From Lachnospiraceae oral taxon 107 str. F0167 (GTDB lineage: Bacteria > Bacillota > Clostridia > Lachnospirales > Lachnospiraceae): a stretch of 43,700 nt of DNA. Positions 9,684-18,534 of this stretch are shown here, in pieces. The position numbers were made by a program, and so were the translations under genes. The notes under the pieces are model-generated. The model was not told the DNA's origin. It worked only from the letters and a program-made list of their open reading frames with translations, and did no database searches. Position 1 is the first letter of the stretch. Every line of letters begins with the position of its first letter. The DNA is taken from positions 45,160 to 88,859 of the forward strand of contig GL890589.1 in the NCBI GenBank assembly GCA_000209465.1, written 5' to 3'.

Positions 9684-9738
9684 TTGATTTGATAAGATAA
9701 AATGATAAAATATACTTGCCTCTTGATAGAGACTATCA
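9684..9738 (+). promoter_or_regulatory. dps promoter with Fur/PerR-like operator
   Basis: TTGATT (9684-9689) and TAAAAT (9706-9711) are spaced by 16 bases. Just downstream, TGATAGAGACTATCA (9724-9738) is a palindrome shaped like the 7-1-7 box of Fur-family regulators, with three differences from TGATAATNATTATCA. It would cover the start of transcription, a normal repressor position for PerR on dps-type genes. Confidence 0.5.
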
Positions 9739-9847
9739 TTTCAAAGTTAACTGCGTCAAATAGACTGTTGTAAGTTATCTTATGAAAAGTTGGAGGTGAT
9801 AGAAACGGATTGCATAAATAGTATTGTTTTGCGGAAAGGAATATTTT

Positions 9848-10291
9848 ATGAAACAGGAATTACTTGCAAAAATGAATGCTTATTTGGCAAATCAGGAGAT
9901 TATGTACATCAAACTACATAATATGCACTGGAATCTGAAGGGACATGGATTTTTCACTCTTCATTCCAAATTAGAGGAATATTATGATCAGACAGCCGAG
10001 ATTATTGATGAGGTAGCTGAGAGAATACTTGCTATGGACGCTCTGCCAATAGCTAACTTAAGGGAAGCATTGGAAATCAGCAAGGTAAAGGAACTTCCGG
10101 ATAAAGCCATTAACATTGATGAGGCTATTCGTATACTTACAATTGATGTTGAGTATTGGGTAAAGGATTCAAAGGAAATTGTGGAATTGGCTGACAAGGA
10201 AGGTGATGTGGTAACTGCCGATATCTTTACAGGCTATGTAAAAGAATATGAAAAGACTCTGTGGATGCTTAAGGCATTTGCACAAAACTAA
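9848..10291 (+). CDS. dps: Dps-family ferritin-like DNA-protection protein
   Basis: A 147-residue mini-ferritin that oxidises and stores iron, removing hydrogen peroxide and in many species shielding DNA. The family pattern is intact: HNMHWNLKGHGFFTLHSKLEE followed by YDQTAEIIDEVAERI, supplying the His, Asp and Glu residues of the inter-subunit ferroxidase site. I start at ATG 9848, which follows AAAGGAAT. An upstream in-frame TTG at 9824 would add MFCGKEYF, which is not family-like. It stands alone, between a Fur/PerR-like operator and a strong terminator, which suggests its own peroxide- or iron-responsive unit. Confidence 0.93.
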   Translation: MKQELLAKMNAYLANQEIMYIKLHNMHWNLKGHGFFTLHSKLEEYYDQTAEIIDEVAERILAMDALPIANLREALEISKVKELPDKAINIDEAIRILTIDVEYWVKDSKEIVELADKEGDVVTADIFTGYVKEYEKTLWMLKAFAQN

Positions 10292-10304
10292 ACACTAAAA
10301 AGCT

Positions 10305-10337
10305 CAAGGCACAGCCATATAAACGGCTGTGCCTTTT
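10305..10337. terminator. Terminator between dps and the nitroreductase gene
   Basis: AAGGCACAGCC (10306-10316) and GGCTGTGCCTT (10325-10335) form a perfect 11-bp stem followed by TTTT. The opposite strand has GAGCTTTTT after the stem, so it may stop both convergent genes. Confidence 0.85.
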
Positions 10338-10372
10338 AAAGTTGTCTTTATTTATATACCTAAAAATAAATT

Positions 10373-11239
10373 TTATATATCTAAAACCGCCACCAATGTA
10401 TAATCACTTGGATTCTTAAAATTAGTCTTGATATTTGAAACATCAAGGCTCCAGTTTCCGATTCCTGAATATTTTGATGACAATATCATATGGAAATTAA
10501 GCATTGCGGCACCAAGCCCTAGCAAATTATCGGTCTTTGTAACCATTTCATCAAAATGATTAAATAAATATATATGAGTTCCGTTTATAACAAAGCGATA
10601 GTTTTGATGATTTAAAAAGCTTGGTGAAAGACTGGCTGCATAAAGCGCGTCGGCTATAACCGGATCTGCATACTCATCATCAAAATTATAAGGAGTATCA
10701 AAATCAGAATCAAATGACAGGGTGGTAACTGCTATCTTTGGAGCGATATGCCCTGATTTACTGCTGATACTTATATTTGAAGGTGAATGTATATCAAGCT
10801 TTGTGGTATCTTTTTCTTTTTTACCATATCCGAATGCTACCATAGCGGCTATACCCATGTCAGATTCGATAAGTAAGACTTTCTTTACCATATCACTGTC
10901 ATCACAAGTTAAAAAGCATGAAGACAAGCCCATTTCTTCAAGTCTTAAAATAACATTTTCCGCCATAAATCCTGCATTGATAAGATAATTATCCTTTTCT
11001 TCAGATAAAATAACAAGGTAAGCGGGAGCATTAAAGGCATTGCCACGATAGCCTGCCACACCTGAAAGTCTTTGAGCGGTATCTTCATTAGCGGCTATAA
11101 GCACTTTTGTATTTACATCAAAAAGCTTTTGAGCTGAGTTAAAAAAGCCTACTATCTCATCTAATTTACTTTTCTCAACCGGCTTTTTGTGAAAATCCCT
11201 TATAGAATTTCTTTTTTCAATAAGTTCTAAATAATTCAT
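10373..11239 (-). CDS. Nitroreductase-family flavoprotein
   Basis: An FMN-dependent oxidoreductase-like protein of 288 residues. The N-terminal part carries the family pattern RNSIRDFHKKPVEKSKLDEI, the middle has NAPAYLVIL and the AGFMAENVILRLEEMGLSSC helix, and there is a glycine-bearing MVAFGYGKKEKD. The C-terminal half (after about residue 165) contains a second SPSFLNHQNYRFVI segment, as in the long two-lobed nitroreductase-like proteins often labelled TM1586-type. I start at ATG 11239, nine bases after GGAGGG. An upstream in-frame start would add a cysteine-rich stretch without family match. Substrate is unknown. It is a single gene with its own consensus promoter. Confidence 0.82.
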   Translation of the reverse strand: MNYLELIEKRNSIRDFHKKPVEKSKLDEIVGFFNSAQKLFDVNTKVLIAANEDTAQRLSGVAGYRGNAFNAPAYLVILSEEKDNYLINAGFMAENVILRLEEMGLSSCFLTCDDSDMVKKVLLIESDMGIAAMVAFGYGKKEKDTTKLDIHSPSNISISSKSGHIAPKIAVTTLSFDSDFDTPYNFDDEYADPVIADALYAASLSPSFLNHQNYRFVINGTHIYLFNHFDEMVTKTDNLLGLGAAMLNFHMILSSKYSGIGNWSLDVSNIKTNFKNPSDYTLVAVLDI

Positions 11240-11287
11240 ACATTTATTCCCTCCACAGTACAAATTTCAAACGATTAAATTATATAT

Positions 11288-11316
11288 ATTATACAAAAAA
11301 TAGCCCTAAAGGTCAA
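11288..11316 (-). promoter_or_regulatory. Promoter of the nitroreductase gene
   Basis: On the minus strand TTGACC (11311-11316) and TATAAT (11288-11293) are spaced by exactly 17 bases. The -35 region reads TTGACCTTTAG, nearly identical to that of the minus-strand gene ending at 18516. Confidence 0.8.
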
Positions 11317-11540
11317 TTTTAAGTGTAGTTTTGTTTTAAAAAATATACCGGATAAGAGCTGTTTATAGACGAGCAATGTATTGGAGATTAAAGGGGTAAA
11401 AGTTTTTTTGAAGCACAAAAATACTATACATCATGCATAATTTTTTGATAAAAGACAGGTAAATTTATCTATATACAAAAAAGCATAAAGTGCTATTATA
11501 ATGTTATAATATTTATCATTTTATTTTAAGGAGAGGGTGT

Positions 11541-11981
11541 ATGTTAAAAGGAATTCCGGAAAGAATAGGTTCAGATTTATTGAAAGCCATGGCGGATATG
11601 GGACATGGAGATTTGCTGGTTATTGCTGATGATTTTTATCCGGCATTCAGTAAAAGTCCGGATGCCAGAGTAGTACAGGCAAAGGGTAACACCGCAGCGC
11701 AAATGCTTGGTGCTATACTCACATTACTTCCTATTGATACGGAGTATTCAGATTATCCGGTGGAATATATGGTTCCTGATATAGATTCAGGTGATGAGAT
11801 GGAAACCAATCCGGTATGGGATGAAATAAGAGATGTTATGATAAAGTACGACTATGAGTATTCACTTGGAAGTCTGGAAAGATCCGAGTTTTACGGAAAG
11901 GCTAGGAATGCATTTGTAGTTGTATCTACAAGTGAAAGAGAGCCTTTTGGTTGCATAATAATTCAAAAGGGAGTAAAGTAA
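11541..11981 (+). CDS. fucU: RbsD/FucU-family sugar mutarotase, FucU-like
   Basis: A 146-residue protein of the pyranase/mutarotase family that interconverts anomers or ring forms of ribose or fucose. The catalytic-histidine region MADMGHGDLLVIADDFYPA and the C-terminal segment RSEFYGKARNAFVVVSTSE followed by FGCIIIQKGV match FucU better than RbsD. The ATG start follows AAGGAGAGGGTG. It has its own terminator and no fucose or ribose genes beside it, so the sugar handled is inferred from family only. The preceding 277 bases hold the divergent nitroreductase promoter and two TATAAT-like hexamers at 11497-11502 and 11505-11510 without good -35 partners. Confidence 0.87.
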   Translation: MLKGIPERIGSDLLKAMADMGHGDLLVIADDFYPAFSKSPDARVVQAKGNTAAQMLGAILTLLPIDTEYSDYPVEYMVPDIDSGDEMETNPVWDEIRDVMIKYDYEYSLGSLERSEFYGKARNAFVVVSTSEREPFGCIIIQKGVK

Positions 11982-12004
11982 ATATATTATAAATATTTAA
12001 TAAG

Positions 12005-12034
12005 AATGTCAAGTCAATAGACTTGGCATTTTTT
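12005..12034 (+). terminator. Terminator after fucU-like gene
   Basis: ATGTCAAGTC and GACTTGGCAT pair across a short AATA loop and are followed by TTTTTT. Confidence 0.8.
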
Positions 12035-12087
12035 ATTAGAAAACAGAATCTATAAAGTATTTCTTTATATAAATTTCTTTGTTTTAA

Positions 12088-12169
12088 TTGCATTTATTAG
12101 ATATTATGATATAATAATTTTACAATATTATTAAGTGGAATAGGGTATATATATTAAGAATGATATACC
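12088..12169 (+). promoter_or_regulatory. gntP promoter and downstream inverted repeat
   Basis: TTGCAT (12088-12093) and TATAAT (12110-12115) are spaced by 16 bases. Downstream, GGTATAT (12144-12150) and ATATACC (12163-12169) form an inverted repeat in the untranslated leader that could be a regulator site or small hairpin. The repeat is AT-rich and may be chance. Confidence 0.5.
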
Positions 12170-12194
12170 TATATATCTGGGTAAGGAGGTTTAT

Positions 12195-13586
12195 ATGACA
12201 GGTTTACCACTTATATTCGTGTTTATTTTGGCAGTTATTGTGATGATAATTGCTATCTCAAAGTTTGGTGTACATCCCTTTATATCAATTATGTGTATAT
12301 CACTGATTTTGGGACTTGTAGCAGGAATACCTTTGGTGGATAAGACTTTGGAAGACGGAACAAAGATTTCCGGTCTTGCAAGTGTAATCGGTGCAGGATT
12401 TGCAGGTACATTTTCAAGCATAGGTATAGTTATCATACTAGGTGCATTGATAGGTACTATTTTAGAGAAAACAGGTGCGGCTTTTAAGCTTGCGGATATG
12501 GTTATAAAGCTGGTAGGTAAAAACAATCCTGTTTTGGCAGTGGAACTTATGGGTTGGGTAGTATCAATCCCGGTATTTTGCGATTCCGGATTTGTTATCT
12601 TAAACCCTATCAGAAAGGCGCTTGTAAAGAGAACGGCACAGTCATCAGTGGCTATGACTGTAGGTCTTTCAGCAGGTCTTTATATTTCTCATGTATTTAT
12701 ACCGCCTACACCGGGACCTATTGCGGCAGCTTCAACACTTGGTATAGGTGATAATCTTTTGCTTGTAATGGGAATGGGTGTGGTATGTTCGATACTTCCT
12801 TTGATAGCGGGACTTTTCTATGCTAAATTTATCGGAAAGACCGTAAAGTCTGATGATGAGGCTGATTCAGATGAGGTTACAAAGACATATGAAGAACTTG
12901 TAGCAGAATATGGCAAGCTTCCAAACGGTATGATTTCTTTAGCACCTATTGTTGTTCCTGTACTGTTTATGGCTATTGCATCAATAGTTTCAATGATGAA
13001 GATGGACGGGATGCCGGCCGATATATTAAAGTTCCTTGGAACTCCTATTATAGCTCTTGCCGTAGGAACTGTTTTTGGTGTATTACAGCTTCAGGGAGCA
13101 GGCAAGATGAAGGAATTTTATGCCATAACCAATGATACATTAAAGACGGTAGGACCTATATTATTTGTTACTGCGGCAGGTGGAGTACTCGGTAAGGTTA
13201 TTGCATCATCAGATATGGTTAATTTTATAAAGGACCATGCGGCGGTTTTAAGTTCAATGGGTATGCTTTTCCCGTTCTTATTATCCGCAATTTTAAAGAG
13301 TGCACAGGGTTCATCCACAGTAGCACTTACGACTACAGCAGGTATTGTGGCACCGCTTTTGCCGGCACTGGGACTTGCGAGCCCTATGAGCGCTACTTTG
13401 GTAACTATGGCTATAGGTGCAGGTGCAATGACAGTTTCACATGCGAATGATTCATATTTCTGGGTGGTTACAAACTTCGGTGCAATGACACCTGAAAAGG
13501 GCTATAAGACACAGACTGTGTGTACATTGTTGCTTGGTATTGCAGGTATTATAGAAATAATGATTTTAAGCCTGTTTTTACATTAA
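12195..13586 (+). CDS. gntP: GntP-family gluconate/organic acid permease
   Basis: An integral membrane carrier of 463 residues with about twelve hydrophobic segments, the normal GntP size. Family features are the N-terminal FGVHPFISIM segment, the GTILEKTGAAFKLADM region, SIPVFCDSGFVILNPI, the HVFIPPTPGP loop and the C-terminal AQGSSTVALTTTAG with SHANDSYFWVV. Members take up gluconate, glycerate or related sugar acids with protons. ATG 12195 follows AAGGAGGT. No gluconate kinase or GntR-type regulator is adjacent, so the substrate cannot be fixed from context. A long hairpin follows the stop. Confidence 0.92.
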   Translation: MTGLPLIFVFILAVIVMIIAISKFGVHPFISIMCISLILGLVAGIPLVDKTLEDGTKISGLASVIGAGFAGTFSSIGIVIILGALIGTILEKTGAAFKLADMVIKLVGKNNPVLAVELMGWVVSIPVFCDSGFVILNPIRKALVKRTAQSSVAMTVGLSAGLYISHVFIPPTPGPIAAASTLGIGDNLLLVMGMGVVCSILPLIAGLFYAKFIGKTVKSDDEADSDEVTKTYEELVAEYGKLPNGMISLAPIVVPVLFMAIASIVSMMKMDGMPADILKFLGTPIIALAVGTVFGVLQLQGAGKMKEFYAITNDTLKTVGPILFVTAAGGVLGKVIASSDMVNFIKDHAAVLSSMGMLFPFLLSAILKSAQGSSTVALTTTAGIVAPLLPALGLASPMSATLVTMAIGAGAMTVSHANDSYFWVVTNFGAMTPEKGYKTQTVCTLLLGIAGIIEIMILSLFLH

Positions 13587-13605
13587 TTGAATAGACATTT
13601 TATAG

Positions 13606-13653
13606 GAGGCACAGATTTTACGAATTTTTGTTTTGTAAGATTTGTGTCTCATT
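13606..13653 (+). terminator. Probable terminator after gntP
   Basis: A 16-bp stem (13606-13621 with 13635-13650) containing three G-T pairs is followed by ATTTTCATT, a modest T tract. Confidence 0.6.
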
Positions 13654-13907
13654 TTCATTATAAAAGATTGTAATGATTTGAGAGTTTTTATGGCTCTGTA
13701 ACTTATATTAGTGAAATAGGAGAAAATTTCTGATATTATAATGCGATATATCATTAAATTTGCTGACACCGGTTTTTATATATGGTATATTTATAATGTT
13801 TGCGCTTTGTATTTAAGAGATTTTATTTATCGAATTTAGACTTCTGTTTAAAACCATAATACATGGCGGATAATACAAAGATTACCGGATTTTTATAAGG
13901 AAAGAAG
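13654..13907. other. Intergenic stretch with no recognisable gene
   Basis: The gap between gntP and the TPR gene is 321 bases, of which the first part holds the terminator. The remainder is AT-rich, has several TATA-like hexamers, and shows no convincing open frame, RNA fold or paired promoter hexamers. Confidence 0.5.
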
Positions 13908-15419
13908 ATGGAATTACTGGAACAATGTAAAAATTGGAATGAGGACGGCGAGTATGAGAAGGTGGTGGATGCCCTTGAGATACTTCCTGATAATGCAAGG
14001 ACTCCAGAGATGGATTCGGAATTGGCAAGAGCCTATAATAATCTCGGTGAGCCGGGGGAATATGAATTATTTTCACAGGCACTTGAGTTATTAAAACCAC
14101 ATGAGGAATATTTTAGAGGGAATCATAAATTTTACTTCAGAATGGCTTATTCATATTATTACTTGGATGAAGACGGACTTGCACTGCATTATTTTAAGAA
14201 AGCTCTTGATGCAAAACCGGGGGATAAGGATACCATAGATATGATGTCCTCATGCGTGGATTTACTTACGGATTCAAATTTTGAAGTAAAGATGTCTGAT
14301 AGAGTTTGTTTGATGTGGGAAGAGGCCGGAAAAGATATAAGAAAATACAATAAAAATGATGCCCTGTATTACACAAAAATAACAGAGATAATTGCAAATG
14401 GTATAAAGAGTGTTAATTACAGGATAAATGTACATATTTCAGAGGAAAAAAAGCTTATTGAAGTGGAAGCCGGAGATGATAAGTCGGATGTTTTTATGCT
14501 GAAATATATAAAGGATATGATGCCCGAAAGTCTTAAATATCTTTGTGATATAAAAATAGGTCTTTTGCCGAAGAAATATGTAAATAATATAATTCATTAT
14601 AATGATGAGGAGTATAATATAGAGGAACTGAGGTTTTTTATAAGTGATGACAGGCATATTGTAATATATTCAGATAAATTTGATATGCCGATAGAGGTTA
14701 TACAAAGGCTTTTTATAGATATATTCGGTGAAATAGATTTGATGGCAAATGATTTTTCATTTGATATTGCCGACAGAGAAGATTTTGAAGCTCCTGATGA
14801 GAACACCTGTGAAGCTGTAAATTCTTTTAAAGATATAGACGAGTTTTTAAAATCATGTGTGGATTATAAGGGGCTTAGAGAAAAGGCGGAGAGTAAGGGT
14901 TTTAGGATTGGGATTGATGCGGGAGACTATTTAAAAATGTATTCGGGCTATCAATTGCAGCATATAGATGAGGATGAGATAAGAGAGGATATATATACAG
15001 GAACTACCTGTTTACCATCCCTTATAAGTGAATATATGTATTCGGGACTTTTTGATAAAATGCCGATAGTGGACGAGCTTTACAGAAATGGTGTAGCTGC
15101 CGGTTTCTTTTGCTTTTCTATAGTAAGTGATAATCAGTCAAATGATCCTTTAGAATATGAGTTTGAAATAATGAGTCTTAGAAACAGGCTTGTTGAATAT
15201 ATTAAAAAAAGACTGAAAGAAAAAGGCAGAGCAAGTGATATTGCTTTTTTGGACGGGGCAACCGGGAAAAAATACGGGTATCTGGATTTTCTGATATTCG
15301 GAAGCTTTGCTTATATTATGAACTGTGCCTGCGACTTTTTTAAAGACAGCGGAATAAAATTTGCAGGATATAAGACTTTTAGAAAAATATCAAAAATAGT
15401 AGTTTTTGTGGAGGAATAA
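13908..15419 (+). CDS. TPR-repeat protein of unknown function
   Basis: A 503-residue soluble protein without signal peptide. Residues 1-125 read as tetratricopeptide repeats (SELARAYNNLGEPGEYELFSQA; FRMAYSYYYLDEDGLALHYFKKAL). The remaining 375 residues are acidic and mixed alpha/beta and have no motif I can name. They include a region after residue 165 (INVHISEEKKLIEVEAGDD) that is similar in style to the next gene's first half. ATG 13908 follows AAGGAAAG. Its TAA overlaps the next ATG as TAATG, so the two are translated together. TPR-DUF pairs of this kind are often linked to self/non-self or surface secretion systems, but nothing here proves that. Confidence 0.72.
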   Translation: MELLEQCKNWNEDGEYEKVVDALEILPDNARTPEMDSELARAYNNLGEPGEYELFSQALELLKPHEEYFRGNHKFYFRMAYSYYYLDEDGLALHYFKKALDAKPGDKDTIDMMSSCVDLLTDSNFEVKMSDRVCLMWEEAGKDIRKYNKNDALYYTKITEIIANGIKSVNYRINVHISEEKKLIEVEAGDDKSDVFMLKYIKDMMPESLKYLCDIKIGLLPKKYVNNIIHYNDEEYNIEELRFFISDDRHIVIYSDKFDMPIEVIQRLFIDIFGEIDLMANDFSFDIADREDFEAPDENTCEAVNSFKDIDEFLKSCVDYKGLREKAESKGFRIGIDAGDYLKMYSGYQLQHIDEDEIREDIYTGTTCLPSLISEYMYSGLFDKMPIVDELYRNGVAAGFFCFSIVSDNQSNDPLEYEFEIMSLRNRLVEYIKKRLKEKGRASDIAFLDGATGKKYGYLDFLIFGSFAYIMNCACDFFKDSGIKFAGYKTFRKISKIVVFVEE

Positions 15420-16714
15420 TGTTTAATTTTTTTAAGAAAAAGCAAAATGAGGTGGAAATACCACAGGTGCAGCCTATGGCTACATGGGAGGAAAACTCCT
15501 ATATGCATGTTTTATCGGATAATGTGGAAGCTGAGAATATTGAAGGTGCAAAGGAAAGAATAGAAAGTATCGAAGGCTTAAAGCTGATAGAATTCAATAT
15601 AAGAGATAATAATTCCGGGAATCTCACATTGGAATATCATGGAGATGAATATGGTGTAGGCTTTTATTTTGATGATTTCGTATTGGACAGTTTATATTCC
15701 TTGCAAAATCAGAAGATGCATGATGAAGATTTTGAAAAAATACAGCAAAAAACAAAGTCATTTGTTATTTATATGAAGTTTAATAAAAATTATATGGACT
15801 CATATCATTTGCAGGTAAAACTTATAATGGCATTTTTTCCGGATACATTGGCTGTAGTAGATGAGAGTGCGGAGCGACTGCTAAGCGGAAGATGGGTGGA
15901 ATTGGCTGCCAAATCCAAGGTTACACCTAATGCTGAAAGCTTGTTTACAGTACAGGCTGTTTTTGATGAAAAGACAAAAAAAGTATGGCTGCATACACAT
16001 GGAATATGCAGAACCGGATTTTCCGAGTTTGAGCTTTTAGATGTAAGTCAGGAGAATGTAAATGATGTGTATTATTTGATAAATACTATGGCAAACAGAG
16101 TATTATATCAAAATGAGGCTGTGGAAGATTATATATTCCTTGGTGAGTTTGTAGACGGAAATATGATAGTGGCGGCAACCCTGCCATGGAATGAGGGTGT
16201 AGCAAAGTATCCGGCAAATATTCCGGGTGGAGCAAATGACAGAGAGGGAAGTCATAATACAAACAGTAAAATAATCTTTTTATTCCTTACAGAGGATGAT
16301 GCAAATAATGGAAAGTATACAAAGCCGTCCGAAATAGAGGATAAGCTTATTGAGAATCCGCTGTACTATTATTCAAATGAGCAGACAGATCATATGAAAT
16401 TTATGGCAAGAGACAGATTTGATTTGTTAAAAAAATCAATAGAGGAGCATCCAAGCTATAAGGCACTTATTAAGGTCGGACTTCCAACAGATAATGAGGA
16501 TGGAAGTATTGATTATGAAAATCTGGAACATATATGGTTTGAACTTAAGGAATTTACAGATGCAGGATTCAAGGCGGTACTTACCCAGGAACCATACAGA
16601 GTTTCATCTATAAAAGAAGGTGATGAGGGTGAATATACCATAAATGATGTAACAGACTGGATAATTTATACCGATGAAATGAGTATAGATCCAAATATCG
16701 CATATTTATTATAA
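15419..16714 (+). CDS. DUF4026-like protein with C-terminal DUF2314-like domain
   Basis: A 431-residue cytoplasmic protein. The long first part (MFNFFKKKQNEVEIPQVQPM and onward, including VKLIMAFFPDTLAVVDESAERLLSG and LPWNEGVAKYPAN) resembles DUF4026. The last 75 or so residues (EHIWFELKEF, then ALTQEPYRVSSIKEGDEGEYT and the DVTDWIIYTD segment) have the DUF2314 pattern of a small beta domain with a terminal Asp-Trp. Neither domain has an established activity that I know. It starts inside the stop of the TPR gene and is followed after 12 bases by yhcH. Domain names are from memory of family patterns and carry moderate certainty. Confidence 0.65.
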   Translation: MFNFFKKKQNEVEIPQVQPMATWEENSYMHVLSDNVEAENIEGAKERIESIEGLKLIEFNIRDNNSGNLTLEYHGDEYGVGFYFDDFVLDSLYSLQNQKMHDEDFEKIQQKTKSFVIYMKFNKNYMDSYHLQVKLIMAFFPDTLAVVDESAERLLSGRWVELAAKSKVTPNAESLFTVQAVFDEKTKKVWLHTHGICRTGFSEFELLDVSQENVNDVYYLINTMANRVLYQNEAVEDYIFLGEFVDGNMIVAATLPWNEGVAKYPANIPGGANDREGSHNTNSKIIFLFLTEDDANNGKYTKPSEIEDKLIENPLYYYSNEQTDHMKFMARDRFDLLKKSIEEHPSYKALIKVGLPTDNEDGSIDYENLEHIWFELKEFTDAGFKAVLTQEPYRVSSIKEGDEGEYTINDVTDWIIYTDEMSIDPNIAYLL

Positions 16715-16726
16715 AGGGGAGAGAGC

Positions 16727-17179
16727 ATGTTTTTTACAAATATTGATTTGGCACAGAAATATAATTATTTAAATGAAAAGTTTTTGGCAGCTTATGAATG
16801 GCTTAAGAACACTGATTTAAAGTCATTACCTGCAGGAAGATATGAGATTATCGGCAGTGATGTGGTTGCAAATGTACATGAGTATACCACATTAAAAATC
16901 GAAGAAAAATTATTTGAAGCTCATGATAAATTCTTTGATATTCAATGCCTTGTAGAGGGAGTTGAACTCTTTGGTATATGTAATAGAGACGGATTAAAGG
17001 TAAATGAGGCAAGACCTGAAAATGATATAATCCTTTATGAAAAACCTGAGATATATGGTCATGTTATACTTTATCCGGGTGACTTTATAGTGGTGGCACC
17101 TGAGGATGCTCATATGCCGGGATGTTGTCTTGATGCTCCGGCAGAGGCTAAAAAGGTGGTTGTAAAAGTAAGAGTATGA
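16727..17179 (+). CDS. YhcH/YjgK/YiaL-family (DUF386) sugar-handling protein
   Basis: A 150-residue cupin-like protein of the family that includes EbgC (beta subunit of evolved beta-galactosidase) and the sialate anomerase NanQ/YhcH. Diagnostic segments are LPAGRYEIIGSDVVANVHEYTT, EAHDKFFDIQCLVEGVE and the metal-binding PEDAHMPG near the end. The Glu/His residues of these motifs probably bind a metal at the active site. ATG 16727 follows GGGGAGAG. Its last codons overlap the brnQ start by four bases (ATGA). Sialate or galactoside genes are not nearby, so the sugar is unknown. Confidence 0.87.
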   Translation: MFFTNIDLAQKYNYLNEKFLAAYEWLKNTDLKSLPAGRYEIIGSDVVANVHEYTTLKIEEKLFEAHDKFFDIQCLVEGVELFGICNRDGLKVNEARPENDIILYEKPEIYGHVILYPGDFIVVAPEDAHMPGCCLDAPAEAKKVVVKVRV

Positions 17180-18507
17180 TAAAAAAAGGTTTTTTGATAG
17201 GACTTTTACTTTTCGGTATTTTTTTTGGAGCCGGTAATCTGATTTTTCCGGCAGAACTTGGATTTAGGGCAGGAGGGAATTTCTCTCCTGCCATGTTCGG
17301 GTTTGTATTATCAGGTGTAAGTATTGCTATAATTACACTGGTAGTAGGTACCATGGTAAATGGGGGATATAAAAGAGAATTGAGTATAAAGGTCAGTCCT
17401 ATCTTTTCAAAAGCTTATTTGACCATACTATATCTTGCAATTGGTCCTTTCTTTGCAATACCGAGAACAGCCGGCACATCATTTTCCATAGGTCTTGCTC
17501 CGGTAACAGGAAACGGGAGGTTTCCTTTATTTATATTCAGTGCTGTATATTTTTTATTTGCATATATTATTGCTATCAATCCTTCAAAACTTATGGACAG
17601 GGTGGGCAAGGTGCTTACCCCTATGTTTGCAATACTTATAATCATACTTATCATAGTCGGAAATCTAAATTTTAATACTGTGAATGTCGGTGAGATGAGT
17701 GGAAGTATGGAGGCATTGAAAAAGGGATTTTTTGAGGGTTATAATACCTTGGATGCATTGGCATCTGTGAGTTTTTGTTTGATTGCGACTTCAAGTATAA
17801 AAACTTTCGGGTTTTCTTCGAAGAAAGAGTATATAAAGATAATGGCGATAGTAGGTATAGTGACCGCCATATTCTTTAGCAGTCTTTATATAGGGCTTGG
17901 TGCTTTGGGAAATAAGTTCAGTATTCCTGCTGATGTGTTAAAAGATTCAAATACTAATATAGGAACATATATATTATCAAAAAGTTCTTATGAGCTTTTT
18001 GGAAATTTCGGACAGATTTTTTTAGGCGCAATGACCATACTTACATGCTTTACTACTACTGCAGGTCTTATAGTTGCAGTTTCGGAGTTTTTTGCTGAGA
18101 CATTCCCGAAATTCGGCTATAAAGTGTATGTAAATGTGTTTACGATTATAGGTTTTGCAATGTCCAACTTCGGTCTTAATAATATTATTAAGATATCCAT
18201 ACCTGTTTTGATGATTTTATATCCTATTACGATAGTAGTTGTTGCAATAGTGATTTTAAATAAACTTATAAAGCTTTCAAAAAAAGGTATGAGACTTACA
18301 ATTATCATGACTACTGCAGCTTCAACAATAGAGGTACTTGTGAGTACTTTAAATTTAAAAACTGTAAAATCTCTGATTTCTGTATTTATAGGAGGTAATT
18401 CAGGTTTTTTATGGTTAAACTTTGTTATCTTAGGGATAGTTTTATCACTATTATTGAGAGATAAGATAAAGGGCGAGAGTTTTGAAATAAAAAATCAGCC
18501 GTTATAA
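17176..18507 (+). CDS. brnQ: BrnQ-type branched-chain amino acid:cation symporter
   Basis: A membrane carrier of 443 residues (LIVCS family) that imports leucine, isoleucine and valine with sodium or protons. The start GLLLFGIFFGAGNLIFPAELG is the family hallmark. About twelve hydrophobic segments follow, including ATSSIKTFGFSSKKEY in the middle. It begins four bases inside yhcH and therefore seems translationally coupled to it, although the functions are not obviously related. The last codons, K-N-Q-P-L-stop, form the left arm of the following terminator. Confidence 0.92.
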   Translation: MIKKGFLIGLLLFGIFFGAGNLIFPAELGFRAGGNFSPAMFGFVLSGVSIAIITLVVGTMVNGGYKRELSIKVSPIFSKAYLTILYLAIGPFFAIPRTAGTSFSIGLAPVTGNGRFPLFIFSAVYFLFAYIIAINPSKLMDRVGKVLTPMFAILIIILIIVGNLNFNTVNVGEMSGSMEALKKGFFEGYNTLDALASVSFCLIATSSIKTFGFSSKKEYIKIMAIVGIVTAIFFSSLYIGLGALGNKFSIPADVLKDSNTNIGTYILSKSSYELFGNFGQIFLGAMTILTCFTTTAGLIVAVSEFFAETFPKFGYKVYVNVFTIIGFAMSNFGLNNIIKISIPVLMILYPITIVVVAIVILNKLIKLSKKGMRLTIIMTTAASTIEVLVSTLNLKTVKSLISVFIGGNSGFLWLNFVILGIVLSLLLRDKIKGESFEIKNQPL

Positions 18508-18534
18508 GGAGTAACTTATAACGGCTGATTTTTT
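18491..18534. terminator. Bidirectional terminator embedded in two convergent coding ends
   Basis: AAAATCAGCCGTTATAAG (18491-18508) and its exact complement (18515-18532) form an 18-bp stem around loop GAGTAA, with T runs on both strands. The left arm contains the brnQ stop (18505-18507) and the right arm contains the stop of the minus-strand gene (18516-18518). Confidence 0.93.
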
